Assembly: GCA_017645945.1 (NCBI GenBank)
Contig: JAGCNL010000016.1
Location: 140,244-204,243 of the forward strand
DNA from: Salinivirgaceae bacterium
GTDB taxonomy: Bacteria > Bacteroidota > Bacteroidia > Bacteroidales > SZUA-534
Length of the DNA: 64,000 bases
Direction: 5' to 3'
Part shown: piece by piece, positions 26,280 through 35,066 of the stretch
How the letters are laid out: each line of letters begins with the position of its first letter
How positions within the stretch are numbered: the stretch's first letter is position 1
Notes under the pieces: generated by a model
Seen by the model: the letters and a program-made list of their open reading frames with translations, nothing else
Told to the model about the DNA's origin: nothing
Databases searched by the model: none
Made by a program: the position numbers and the translations under genes

Positions 26280-27002
26280 TTATTCTTTTGCAATTAGGAA
26301 TGTTTCCGCTTCCGCGATTTTTTCAACCGAGCCGGCATCGAACCAATAGTCGCTGTCGTGGCGGTAACCAATAATTTTGTAGTTTTCAGCCAGTTTCAAA
26401 TAGTGCGGAATGATGGGGAAGACTTCGTCGGCAGGAAATTTATCGAACATCGACGGCGAAATGATGTGTATTCCACTGAAAGCGAATGGTTTAAGATCTT
26501 TACTTTTGCTGACAATGATTGACTCGCCCGTTTTATTGTTCTGCCAGCCGCCAAGTTGCCAATCATCGTTGAAAAGCAGTTGGCGTGAGCTTTTGCGGTC
26601 GCGGATGGCTAATGTGGCATCGGCCTTTGAATCAATGTGTTGCTGCATCATTTTTCGCAGGTCGATGTTGGTGAGAATATCAACGTTGGCAATCACCACA
26701 GGCTCTTTGCCGCAGAACAGGCTTACGGCTTTTTTCAGTCCGCCACCAGTGTCGAGCAGTAATCTGCTTTCGTCAGATATTTGAATATCAATATTGTAAT
26801 TCAGTTTAGATATGTATTCTTTCATCATTTCGGCAAAGTGGTGCACGTTAATCACAATGCGTGTGGCGCCATTGCCGATAAGCATCTCGATGCAATGCTG
26901 CAGCAGCGTTTTTCCGCACACTTCAACCAACGCCTTGGGGCGGTCGTTGGTTAGCGGCCGAAGGCGAGTGCCCAAACCTGCAGCGAATATCATTGCTTCC
27001 AT
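26280..27002 (-). CDS. murU: Sugar-1-phosphate nucleotidyltransferase, MurU-like
   Basis: 240 residues; a Rossmann-like nucleotidyltransferase. The signature AAGLGTRLRPLTNDRPKAL is at residue 7, with metal/nucleotide motif IANVDILTN near 103 and WFDAGSVEKI at the end. By family this could be a mannose-1-phosphate guanylyltransferase or MurU, which makes UDP-MurNAc from MurNAc-1-phosphate in peptidoglycan recycling. MurU is favoured because the gene just upstream encodes a kinase resembling AmgK, the enzyme that makes MurNAc-1-P, and the two are paired in Pseudomonas. It is the last of six same-strand genes. The 70-base gap upstream holds heptad repeats. Confidence 0.82.
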   Translation of the reverse strand: MEAMIFAAGLGTRLRPLTNDRPKALVEVCGKTLLQHCIEMLIGNGATRIVINVHHFAEMMKEYISKLNYNIDIQISDESRLLLDTGGGLKKAVSLFCGKEPVVIANVDILTNIDLRKMMQQHIDSKADATLAIRDRKSSRQLLFNDDWQLGGWQNNKTGESIIVSKSKDLKPFAFSGIHIISPSMFDKFPADEVFPIIPHYLKLAENYKIIGYRHDSDYWFDAGSVEKIAEAETFLIAKE

Positions 27003-27066
27003 AACTCAAGGATTGATTAATTGAATGCGTGAATAACTGACTGATTGAACATGTTTTAACCGACTA

Positions 27067-27096
27067 CAATGCCTAACACCCAACACCCAATTCCCT
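27067..27096. repeat. Short heptanucleotide repeat tract
   Basis: CCTAACA, CCCAACA, CCCAATT, CCCTATG in register; same family as the tract near 22084. It overlaps the 3' end of the kinase-RapZ gene. Confidence 0.65.
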
Positions 27097-28479
27097 ATGA
27101 ATCAGCTTAACCCGCACGTCGAACCTCTTGCCGATTTGTTCGGCGAAATTCTGCGCGCAATAAACCGAGCGGTGCTGACCGCCAGTGCAGCCGAAACTTA
27201 CCATCAGGTTCTTGAATCCGCGTCGCAAGTAGGTCTCAATGGTTGGCGACACAATCTCGATGGCTTTGGCCAGGAACCCGTCAATGGTTGAGTTTGCCTT
27301 AAGAAAATCGATAACCGCCTTGTCGCGGCCGGTGAGCGATTTGTACTCGTCGTAGCGGCCTGGATTGTGCTGTCCGCGGCAGTCGAACACAAAGCCGCCG
27401 CCGTTTTCAGCATCGGTGGGGATGCCTTTTTTGTATGAGAAGCTGTAAACCGTTATGGTTAGGCCGTCGTAGTTGTCGGGAACGGGTTCTACAATGTCGA
27501 TCTTGCTTGCAACAGCTTCAATATGAGGTAGATTGATGAATTTCAGTGCTAGCAGTTCTTTCAAATTTTTCACTGCCGCAGGAATGCTCTCAATGAAGTG
27601 CTTTTTCTTTTCGTAGTACCCCCTAAAGCCATAAGCGCCAAGTACTTGCAGTGTGCGAATCAGTGCAAAAAGTTTGAACTCACGGAACAGTTGTTCGCGG
27701 TTGGCGGGGATAAGCTTCTGCAGGGCATCTATATAACTGTCGAACAGCTCGTTACGTAGTGCTTCGCTGAACTTCGCCTTGGCCTGATAGAGAACTGATG
27801 CCACATCGTACATCAGTGGGCCGCGCTTGCCGCCTTGAAAATCAATGTAATAAGGCTCGTCATTCTTCAGCATGATGTTGCGCGACTGGAAATCGCGGAA
27901 CATGAAGAACTGGCAGTCAGCGCTTGCGGCAGCTTGTTTGATGGTCTCAAAATCGGCTTCGAGTTTCGACTCGTCGAAATCGATGTGAGCGTTCTTTAAA
28001 AAGCAGTATTTGAAATAGTTAAGATCCCACTGAATGGCAGTCTGGTCAAAGTTGGGTGTGCCGATACAGAGTGAGTAATCGATGTTTCGGCCAGCCACAA
28101 CCTGCATTCGGGCCAAATCGGCAAGTACGCGCTTGTAGAGCTGCACGAGGTGCTCATCGGGATTGCCGTTGGCTTCCACAACAAGGTTGTAGAGCAGTTC
28201 AGAGCCCAAGTCTTCAACCAAATAGCAGGTGCGGTCGTCGCTGACGGCAAAAACCTTCGGTACGTTTATCTTGGCATCGGCAAAAGTTTGAGTGAAAGCA
28301 AAATATGCTTCGTTTTCAGCCACATTCGGGTTGTAGGCGGCCATCACAGTCTGCTGGTCGTCGGCAGTCAGGCGGAAATAGAGCCTGTCGGAGCCAGAAC
28401 GGGGCAGAGGTGTGGTTTTCAGAACTTTACGGCCGCTCCAATCAGTGAACAGTTTGTCAATATTGTCGTACGGCTGCAT
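27073..28479 (-). CDS. Fusion of aminosugar kinase (AmgK-like, APH fold) and RapZ C-terminal domain
   Basis: 468 residues. Residues 1-325 are an aminoglycoside-phosphotransferase/choline-kinase fold: catalytic loop FRDFQSRN (Asp196, Asn201) and metal-binding YIDFQGG (Asp213). The closest known role is AmgK, anomeric phosphorylation of MurNAc and GlcNAc. Residues 338-465 match the RapZ C-terminal domain (FDCRGQHNPGRYDEYK and FGCTGGQHRSV), which in E. coli RapZ binds glucosamine-6-phosphate and contacts the GlmY/GlmZ RNAs. The RapZ N-terminal P-loop domain is absent. It could thus make an amino-sugar phosphate and sense one; this is inference. The start lies 2 bases after the STAS stop, and murU follows. 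The domain pair recurs in Bacteroidota, so it is not a chance fusion. Confidence 0.85.
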   Translation of the reverse strand: MQPYDNIDKLFTDWSGRKVLKTTPLPRSGSDRLYFRLTADDQQTVMAAYNPNVAENEAYFAFTQTFADAKINVPKVFAVSDDRTCYLVEDLGSELLYNLVVEANGNPDEHLVQLYKRVLADLARMQVVAGRNIDYSLCIGTPNFDQTAIQWDLNYFKYCFLKNAHIDFDESKLEADFETIKQAAASADCQFFMFRDFQSRNIMLKNDEPYYIDFQGGKRGPLMYDVASVLYQAKAKFSEALRNELFDSYIDALQKLIPANREQLFREFKLFALIRTLQVLGAYGFRGYYEKKKHFIESIPAAVKNLKELLALKFINLPHIEAVASKIDIVEPVPDNYDGLTITVYSFSYKKGIPTDAENGGGFVFDCRGQHNPGRYDEYKSLTGRDKAVIDFLKANSTIDGFLAKAIEIVSPTIETYLRRGFKNLMVSFGCTGGQHRSVYCAQNFAEQIGKRFDVRVKLIHRELGVGC

Positions 28480-28481
28480 GA

Positions 28482-28826
28482 TTACAGCGATGCTTTGGCT
28501 TCGTCGAGTGTCGGATAAATGTCAAGAATCTGATTCATGTGTGTCAGAATGATGACGTTGGTCACCGCGCTGCTCAGGTTGCAGAACTTCACCTTGCAGT
28601 TGTTGTTGCGTCCATGGTTGAAGATGCTCAGCAGAGTGCCAAGTCCTGTGCTGTCAATCAGGTCGATGCAACTCATATCGACGATTAGGTTCAGATAAAC
28701 ATGCTGGTCGATAACGGCGTTTATCTGCGACTTGAACTCACTGTCGTTGCTGATTGTCAGCCGGCGATTGTCAGGTTTCGGCGTTGCAATTGCGCAACCT
28801 GCAATCTGATTGTTAATTTCCATCAT
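28482..28826 (-). CDS. STAS-domain anti-sigma factor antagonist
   Basis: 114 residues, a single STAS domain (residues about 15-110). The phosphorylation region reads [15 protein letters not shown], with the conserved Ser after Asp as in SpoIIAA/RsbV. In partner switching, the unphosphorylated STAS protein binds an anti-sigma kinase and is regenerated by a PP2C/SpoIIE phosphatase. No RsbW-type kinase is visible nearby; a SpoIIE phosphatase is encoded 27 kb away at 55506. The ATG overlaps the TGA of the upstream histidine kinase (ATGA), implying translational coupling. A second Met codon directly follows, so the start may be one codon later. It may serve as output of the kinase above it. Confidence 0.9.
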   Translation of the reverse strand: MMEINNQIAGCAIATPKPDNRRLTISNDSEFKSQINAVIDQHVYLNLIVDMSCIDLIDSTGLGTLLSIFNHGRNNNCKVKFCNLSSAVTNVIILTHMNQILDIYPTLDEAKASL

Positions 28827-31108
28827 AGTAGAGTCTTTTTTAAGGTTTCTATTTCAGTTAGTACGTCGGTGCTGACCGACAAGAAATTGGTAACTATTTT
28901 CTGGTAAAGTTCGAAGTCATCGCCATCTTTCGCTTTCACTTCGAGTTCGGCCATGTCGGCGCGCAGAGCTTCGATTCCCATCAGTGCCACCGATGATTTT
29001 GTTTTGTGGGCAATGGCCGAAAGTTGCTTATAATCTTTGTCTTGCAGTGCTTTTTCAAGGCCGACGAGCAAAGTCGGGAGTTGTTGGATGAAAACATCGA
29101 TAAGCTCCTTTTTGAATTTCTCGTCGCCTCCTGTCACCGAATCCAGATGTGCAGGGTCAATATGCTTATATTGTATTGCCGGCTCGGCAGCCGCATTATT
29201 GTCATTGCCAGCTATAGTGTCATCAAACGTTTTGTGCATTCCTATATGCTTGTAAATCATGTTGATGAGGTCCTGCGTCTCAAAAGGTTTCGAGATGTAG
29301 TCGTCCATGCCGGCGCCGATGCATTTTTCCTTTTCGCCCTTGATGGCAGCGGCGGTCAGTGCAATGATTGGTATGGTGCGCTTTTCCTGGTCGTCCATCT
29401 TTCGGATGATGGAAGTGGCTGTGTATCCGTCCATTTCGGGCATGTGCAGGTCCATCAGAATCAAGTCGAAGTGCACTTTGTTGACCAAATCGATTACAAC
29501 CTTGCCGTTTGGCGCAATCAGCAGATTGAAGTCTTTCTTCAGTATTGTCTTGACAAACAATTGGTTAATCTCGTTGTCCTCAGCCAACAGAATGTCTGGC
29601 GTATGGTCGGTCGAGAAGTGGGCGGCCGATTCTTTTTTGACTGTCGGAGTGATATCTTCTTCCTTGGGAGTGCCATGTTTGTAGCTGATTCTCAGGTCGA
29701 AAGTGCTGCCTTTCCCGTCTTCGCTTGTCAGCAGAATGTCGCCGCCTTGCATTTTGGCAAGCTGTTTCGAAATGGTAAGTCCGAGACCAGTTCCGCCGTA
29801 CTTTCGGGTTGTGTCGCTCGTGGCTTGCGAGAAACTTGAGAAGATGAGCTCCTGCTTCTCTTTCGGTATGCCGATGCCCGTGTCGCGTACAGCAAAACTC
29901 AATTCGCTTGAATCATCTGTCTGATTCAAAACTTTGATATTCAGTGTTATGCCTCCGTATTCGGTGAATTTCAGCGCGTTGCCGAGCAGATTGTTCAGAA
30001 TCTGGTTCAGTCGGGTAGGGTCGCCGATGACATTTTTCGGGACATTCTTGTCGATGTTTGTTCTGAAATAGAGGCCTTTGTTCTCCGTCGACATCTTGTA
30101 AGTGGCGGTCAAGTTGCTGATAATCTTGTCCAAATCGAAGTCGATTTTCTCGATTTCCATCTTTCCAGCCTCAATTTTCGAGAAGTCAAGAATGTCGTTG
30201 ATGATGACAAGCAGGTTGTTGGCCGAGATGGTGATATTGTCGAGGAAGGTCTTTTGGTCGGGAGTTAAATTGGTGTCGTTCAGCAATTTTGCCATGCCAA
30301 TCACGCCGTTCATAGGGGTGCGGATTTCGTGGCTCATGTTGGCCAGGAACTGGTCTTTGATTTTGGCAAGGTTCTCGGCTTGCTCCTTGGCCAGCGTCAG
30401 GTCGATGTTCTGCTTTTTTATCTGCTTAATCATCGAGTTGAAACCCTTCATCAGCTCGCCAATCTCATCATTCCGCTTTTCGGTTTCTTTTATTTGATAA
30501 TCAGACACATCCGACATGTCGCGCATGGTGTGCGTCAGATTGATTATCGGCACTGAAATGGCTTTCTGCAAGCCTTTCGACAGGATGAGCGCAATAACAA
30601 TAGTGGACAGAAGCATAAGCAGATAGACCTTTACAAACCTGCTTATGCGGTCTTTGTAGCTCTCAAGGCTTGTTTGCATGAAGATGGAGCCGATTTTTTC
30701 ATCGTCGAGGATGATGTTGCGGCTCACAAGCAGGTCGTTGCCCGCGAATGCGAATGTGTCGCGCTCCGAAATGAAATCAAGGTGAGTCTTGCTGTATTCG
30801 GGGCTTTTGGTGTATTCGGCAAAAAGATTGTTGTTGTTGTCGTAGATGCGCGCCACAAGAATGTCTTTGTCTACAATAAGTGTATGTAGCACAGTTTGAG
30901 CATCATACGGGTAGTCGAACATAAGATTCGCCGTGTTGTTGTCGCCTACCACATCGGCCAGAATGGTAGTGTTGTTCAGCATCTGCTGGCGGTATTGGGC
31001 TTTGTCATATTGACCGAAAATAAGCCCGGCCACAATCAGCGAAATGATGCTGATGGCAACCACCATGGAGGTTATCTTGGTGCGAATCGGTAAATCTTTA
31101 AAATTCAT
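28823..31108 (-). CDS. Hybrid sensor histidine kinase with CHASE8-like sensor, receiver and HPt domains
   Basis: 761 residues, inner membrane. TM1 about 13-31; periplasmic segment 32-160 with the CHASE8 pattern seen in YfiN ([34 protein letters not shown]); TM2 160-178; HAMP 180-232; HisKA with phospho-His260 ([13 protein letters not shown]); HATPase with DTGIGIP and [10 protein letters not shown]; receiver domain ([26 protein letters not shown]); C-terminal HPt ([13 protein letters not shown]). It therefore holds a full internal phosphorelay. yfiR overlaps its 5' end by 11 bases, and YfiR is the known repressor of the CHASE8 cyclase YfiN, so YfiR probably controls this kinase in the same way. 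No DNA-binding regulator is encoded beside it; the STAS gene overlaps its 3' end. Confidence 0.93.
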   Translation of the reverse strand: MNFKDLPIRTKITSMVVAISIISLIVAGLIFGQYDKAQYRQQMLNNTTILADVVGDNNTANLMFDYPYDAQTVLHTLIVDKDILVARIYDNNNNLFAEYTKSPEYSKTHLDFISERDTFAFAGNDLLVSRNIILDDEKIGSIFMQTSLESYKDRISRFVKVYLLMLLSTIVIALILSKGLQKAISVPIINLTHTMRDMSDVSDYQIKETEKRNDEIGELMKGFNSMIKQIKKQNIDLTLAKEQAENLAKIKDQFLANMSHEIRTPMNGVIGMAKLLNDTNLTPDQKTFLDNITISANNLLVIINDILDFSKIEAGKMEIEKIDFDLDKIISNLTATYKMSTENKGLYFRTNIDKNVPKNVIGDPTRLNQILNNLLGNALKFTEYGGITLNIKVLNQTDDSSELSFAVRDTGIGIPKEKQELIFSSFSQATSDTTRKYGGTGLGLTISKQLAKMQGGDILLTSEDGKGSTFDLRISYKHGTPKEEDITPTVKKESAAHFSTDHTPDILLAEDNEINQLFVKTILKKDFNLLIAPNGKVVIDLVNKVHFDLILMDLHMPEMDGYTATSIIRKMDDQEKRTIPIIALTAAAIKGEKEKCIGAGMDDYISKPFETQDLINMIYKHIGMHKTFDDTIAGNDNNAAAEPAIQYKHIDPAHLDSVTGGDEKFKKELIDVFIQQLPTLLVGLEKALQDKDYKQLSAIAHKTKSSVALMGIEALRADMAELEVKAKDGDDFELYQKIVTNFLSVSTDVLTEIETLKKTLL

Positions 31109-31649
31109 CTTCCTTGGTTGAGATAATTTTGGCCAGAAGCAGCAGTTTCGGACTTATTTTGATTTTGATGTCGGCGGCAACATCCTTGTTTATTTCAAAC
31201 TGGCGCTCAGAGTATTGCGGCATGAAGTTGATTACACCGCCCATCTCGCAGAAATCGCGAATCTCGTCGCCGATGGTCACAACCGACAGGCCATTGGTCT
31301 TTTCGAAAACCTGCAGCACCTCATGCTGCTTGATGCCCGACATAATCAGAATGTGGCATTTCTCTATTTCTGATAAATGGTTTATCCGCTTGATTTTCCA
31401 GTCTTTGCCATTTGCTTTGCGGCCTATCATGGTTTTTTCGAGAATGATGCCGAACGGGTCGTTCTTGTAGACACAAAGATGGATTGTGTCGCCAGGAATG
31501 TATTCGGCGGGCCATTCAATGAATTTCGCAAAGTTGAATATGTAGGCAGCCTTCACTTCGTATTCTGAGTATTGGGCTTCGGCCTTGGATGCTGACAGAC
31601 AGATGATTGCTGTTACAAAGGCCGCGATGAATAATTTTGTGGACTTCAT
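31098..31649 (-). CDS. YfiR-family periplasmic regulator (DUF4154)
   Basis: 183 residues with signal peptide ([23 protein letters not shown]). The family hallmark [19 protein letters not shown] follows directly, then [15 protein letters not shown] and the closing GGVINFM ... [24 protein letters not shown] typical of YfiR. In Pseudomonas YfiR sits in the periplasm and inhibits the CHASE8 diguanylate cyclase YfiN, while the OmpA-like lipoprotein YfiB sequesters YfiR under envelope stress. Here an OmpA-domain protein is encoded 5 bases upstream and a CHASE8-like kinase overlaps downstream by 11 bases, so all three roles are present with the cyclase replaced by a kinase. Confidence 0.93.
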   Translation of the reverse strand: MKSTKLFIAAFVTAIICLSASKAEAQYSEYEVKAAYIFNFAKFIEWPAEYIPGDTIHLCVYKNDPFGIILEKTMIGRKANGKDWKIKRINHLSEIEKCHILIMSGIKQHEVLQVFEKTNGLSVVTIGDEIRDFCEMGGVINFMPQYSERQFEINKDVAADIKIKISPKLLLLAKIISTKEDEF

Positions 31650-31654
31650 AACAG

Positions 31655-34108
31655 TTAGTTTTTAAGTTCGAAAAGATTAATCTCGACACGACGGTAGTTC
31701 ATGTCTCTTGTCTTGCTGTCGTATATGCCGTGCTCGGTCGATTCGCCGTGCCCCTGCGTGATGACTTTCCGCCCGTCAACGTTCTTGTCAAGCAGATATT
31801 TGAGCACGTTCTGCGCTCGTTTCTGCGACAGGTTGAGGTTGTGCGACTGCTCGCCGCGCGTGTCGGCATAGCCGTTTATTTCCGCTCCGATTGACGGATT
31901 GTCAATCAGCAGCTCGATTATCGGCTGCAGGCTTTTCTTGGCTTCGGTCGAGAGGTCGCTGTCGTCAATATTATAATATATGGTGTGCGTGTGGATTGTT
32001 TTCCGCTGATTGGGTTGCGAAATCTTGAACAGAGCCATATTCGGAGTGTCTTGGCGGCTGGCTTTTCCTCCATTGTGCGTGTGAATGTCGAATCGGCTCA
32101 AGTCAATCGGCTCAGCGGTGTAGAACGTATCCTTTCCGATAACCTGCATTGTTGCCGATTTGCTTTTTATGCCGTCGGTGTAGAAGTGCGTCTCGGCAAC
32201 CTTGTCCTTCTGCTTGGTGTTGGCGTCGAGAATGCTGAGCGTGACGGGGTCGTTGGTGTTGATGGCGTCCTCAATCATGTTCAGCAACGCGTCAGTGTTT
32301 TTGCTCAGTTCTTTCTTATTGTCGGGAGCGTTGTTGTAGCTGAGTTTGCTGATGGTGTCTGATGTCTGGATGATGTTCTCCACCAGTTCGAGCAGATGCT
32401 CATAGTATTGAGGTTGCTGAACGTCAAGGTTTTGCGTAATGGAATCGGCCTCAGCGGTTTTGTAGATGTCGTAGAACACGTTGTTGACCGTTACTTCCTC
32501 ACCAATCTCTTTGTTATTCAGTGTGATAGGTGTCAGCGTTATCTCTTGGTACAACTCATAGAAATAATTCTGGTAGGGAATGTGAATGTTGATGAGCTGC
32601 GGCATGAAGTTGGGCGTTGAGATAACCAGCTGGTAGTTCTTTGCCGGCGGAAAAATCATCAGGTATTTCCCTGTCTCAGGGTCGGGCGCATACACATATT
32701 TAATCTGCTGCTGTGTGCTTTTGTCGTACACTTTGATGTCGACTTTCACAGGCCTTGCAGGATTTCCGGCTTTCACCGTTCCTTTCACAAGCGTAAGCGG
32801 AATGGGGTCTTTGTATCCCACTTTCATAATTGAGTGAATGCCGTAGGGGTTGTTCCTCGACGACGAGAAATAGCCGCATTCGCCGCTCGCGTTCAACACA
32901 AACGACATATCGTCGCGGGTGGTGTTGGTGAATCCCATGTTTTCGGGAAGCGACCAGTTGTTACCGCTTCTGATGGTTTTGAAAATGTCGCATCCGCCAA
33001 TTGTCTGGTGTCCTCCCGAACTGAAAAACAGCGTGTTACCATCGTAGTGAATGTATGGCGACTTTTCATCGAACTTGGTGTTCACCTTGTCGCCGAGGTT
33101 CACCGGCTCGTCCCAGTCGCCCTTCTTGTTCAGCGTTGACACGTAAATGTCGCTTCCGCCGAGGCCGCCCGGGCGGTCGCTTGCAAAGTAGAGCTTCGTT
33201 CCATCTGGCGTGATGCTCACAGCTCCCTCGCAATAAGGAGTGTTGATGTTCTTGTTGAGTTTTTTGACGTTGTCAACCGTTTTGCCGTGCAGTACACCCG
33301 AGTAGATGTCCATGTTCAGCCCCTGGCCGATGTTAAGGAAAATCGTTCCGCCGTCGGGTGACAGTCCTGCAAGTTTGATGTTCTGGCTCTGCAGTTTGTG
33401 CTCGAGGTTCAACGTGAGTTCCTCGGCAGGCAGCCATTCACCTGATTGGTCTTTGGTTGTGACCATTATGTGGGTTGTTGTCTCAATGCCTTTCCCGATG
33501 CCTGATTCGCGCATGAACAGCATGATGCTTTCATCAGCGCTGATTAGCGGATTATAGTCCGATTCGACGCTGAGTGTTTTTACAATCGGCTCAATATCAA
33601 CTTTATATGGCTGACTCGTGATTAGGATGGCATTGTTGCAGATGGCAATCATCCGCTTGCAGTGGTTCAGCTTGTTAAGGTCGGCATTGTTGCTTTTTGC
33701 GGTTTTGGTAATGTATGTGTTATACTCCTTGATGGCGTCTTCAAACCTGTAAACCAGATGGTAAGCGTCGCCAAGATTCCAAATCACATCGTTCGAAATC
33801 AGAGTTCCCGCCGAAACGCTGACGTTTTCAAGATATTCGACGGCTTTGTTCGCATCGTTTTTCTCCGATTTCAGATAGCAAAGGCCGATTTTGTAGCGCA
33901 GATTGATGTCATCGATAACCGAATCGAGCTGAATGTAAATCGGCAGTGCCTTGTCGTATTGGCCGGCATCATACAGATTGTTTGCGTTTTTCAGTTGCCG
34001 GCGCTCCGTCTGGGAGTATTGAGCCTCAGCGGTTTGCACGGCAGTGGCAAGTAGTACGACGCAGGCGGTCCGAATGGCAATATTCCTAAATAGATGTCTG
34101 TTAGTCAT
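31655..34108 (-). CDS. TPR-PD40-OmpA envelope protein (PorE-like; YfiB position)
   Basis: 817 residues, signal peptide MTNRHLFRNIAIRTACVVLLATAVQTAEA. Order of domains: TPR units (about 35-150), PD40/WD40-like propeller (190-440, e.g. FASDRPGGLGGSDIYVS, FFSSGGHQTIGGCDIF), carboxypeptidase-like regulatory domain (455-540), a linker, and OmpA C-terminal peptidoglycan-binding domain (700-815, INGYADTRGEQSHNLNLSQKRA). The layout matches P. gingivalis PorE (PG1058), tied to T9SS. Position next to yfiR instead suggests the YfiB role: sensing peptidoglycan or envelope state and relieving YfiR. It lacks a lipobox. First gene of the six-gene unit, with a near-ideal promoter at 34134-34163. A paralog lies at 36145. 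Confidence 0.9.
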   Translation of the reverse strand: MTNRHLFRNIAIRTACVVLLATAVQTAEAQYSQTERRQLKNANNLYDAGQYDKALPIYIQLDSVIDDINLRYKIGLCYLKSEKNDANKAVEYLENVSVSAGTLISNDVIWNLGDAYHLVYRFEDAIKEYNTYITKTAKSNNADLNKLNHCKRMIAICNNAILITSQPYKVDIEPIVKTLSVESDYNPLISADESIMLFMRESGIGKGIETTTHIMVTTKDQSGEWLPAEELTLNLEHKLQSQNIKLAGLSPDGGTIFLNIGQGLNMDIYSGVLHGKTVDNVKKLNKNINTPYCEGAVSITPDGTKLYFASDRPGGLGGSDIYVSTLNKKGDWDEPVNLGDKVNTKFDEKSPYIHYDGNTLFFSSGGHQTIGGCDIFKTIRSGNNWSLPENMGFTNTTRDDMSFVLNASGECGYFSSSRNNPYGIHSIMKVGYKDPIPLTLVKGTVKAGNPARPVKVDIKVYDKSTQQQIKYVYAPDPETGKYLMIFPPAKNYQLVISTPNFMPQLINIHIPYQNYFYELYQEITLTPITLNNKEIGEEVTVNNVFYDIYKTAEADSITQNLDVQQPQYYEHLLELVENIIQTSDTISKLSYNNAPDNKKELSKNTDALLNMIEDAINTNDPVTLSILDANTKQKDKVAETHFYTDGIKSKSATMQVIGKDTFYTAEPIDLSRFDIHTHNGGKASRQDTPNMALFKISQPNQRKTIHTHTIYYNIDDSDLSTEAKKSLQPIIELLIDNPSIGAEINGYADTRGEQSHNLNLSQKRAQNVLKYLLDKNVDGRKVITQGHGESTEHGIYDSKTRDMNYRRVEINLFELKN

Positions 34109-34133
34109 TCCACTTTTATTTGTGAGTAATTCC

Positions 34134-34163
34134 CAAAATTACTTTTTTTAAGGTTTGGAGCAA
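34134..34163 (-). promoter_or_regulatory. Promoter of the OmpA-yfiR-kinase-STAS-kinase/RapZ-murU unit
   Basis: Minus strand: TTG (34163-34161), 19-base spacer, TAATTTTG (34141-34134). Both elements and the spacing fit the Bacteroidota consensus. Start of transcription near 34128, about 20 bases before the ATG. Confidence 0.75.
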
Positions 34164-34183
34164 CTCACAAATGAGGTTTTGTT

Positions 34184-34981
34184 ATGCATTTTTTTAAAAA
34201 ACTGATAGATAGTATTTTCCACCGTGATCCATTGCGTTTCGCGGCTCGGCGTGCAGGTTATGTCAGCGACCAGAACGGCATTCGAAACCGATATTTGCGC
34301 GAGAGCGGCAATTGGCGGTCGCATCTGCAGAACACTCGCGATTTCATAATCGAGGCCGCCCGACAAGCATCGCAGCATCGGTCGGTGGCGGTGCTGGGCA
34401 GCGGCTGGCTCTACGATGTGCCGCTCGACGAGCTATCGCAGATGTTTGACGAGGTTGTGCTTGTCGATATTGTGCACCCTGAGCCCGTCAGGATTAAGGC
34501 AAAACGGTTGCCAAATGTAAAGTTTGTGGAAGCCGACCTCACAGGCGGTGCAGTTCAGCAAGCCATGCAGGCGAAGACATTTGCGCAGTTTGCCGATTGG
34601 CTGCCGTCGGCCAAGTCTGCGCTCAATTTCAGCGATTTCGACCTTGTGGTGTCCGTCAATCTGCTTAACCAGCTTGATATAATATTGTGCGACTATCTTA
34701 AGAGTCGTTTCGGAGTTGATGATGCCGAGTTGCAGAATATCCGCCGCATGGTTCAGCAGCAGCACATCGACTGGCTGCCGAGCGGTCACACGTGCCTCAT
34801 AACCGATTATCGGCAGATTGACATTCCGCTTGACGGGTCGCCCAAGACTGAAACACAGCTCGTGTTTGCCGATATGCCTGAAAAGCTGCCAGTTAAGGAG
34901 TGGAAGTGGCTGTTCGACACAAACCAGCGGTATTCCGAAAAAAATAACACCATTTTTAAGGTGATGGCAATTTGTTTTTGA
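34184..34981 (+). CDS. Conserved hypothetical protein, Rossmann-like (methyltransferase-like) fold
   Basis: 265 residues, cytoplasmic (no signal peptide). The middle of the protein has the pattern of a class I SAM-binding fold: SVAVLGSGWLYDVPLDEL (glycine-rich loop after strand 1, near residue 68), VVLVDIVHPEPVRIKAK (acidic end of strand 2), VKFVEADLTG (strand 3 Asp), and DLVVSVNLLNQLDI (strand 4). No catalytic motif or substrate can be named. It is read divergently from the PD40-OmpA gene across only 75 bases, so their promoters overlap. A following TPR gene begins 85 bases downstream. Confidence 0.7.
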   Translation: MHFFKKLIDSIFHRDPLRFAARRAGYVSDQNGIRNRYLRESGNWRSHLQNTRDFIIEAARQASQHRSVAVLGSGWLYDVPLDELSQMFDEVVLVDIVHPEPVRIKAKRLPNVKFVEADLTGGAVQQAMQAKTFAQFADWLPSAKSALNFSDFDLVVSVNLLNQLDIILCDYLKSRFGVDDAELQNIRRMVQQQHIDWLPSGHTCLITDYRQIDIPLDGSPKTETQLVFADMPEKLPVKEWKWLFDTNQRYSEKNNTIFKVMAICF

Positions 34982-35066
34982 AATCGAATTGTTGTAATTT
35001 AGCCTTTTCTTCGGCGTGCCTGATGGCATTCCCGAAAATGTATGTAAATGATTAAATTATAACGCA

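Noticed and set aside
29006..29839. 277-codon plus-strand frame opposite the hybrid kinase
   Set aside because: Composition is Val/Phe-rich antisense of a well-defined HATPase-REC-HPt gene.
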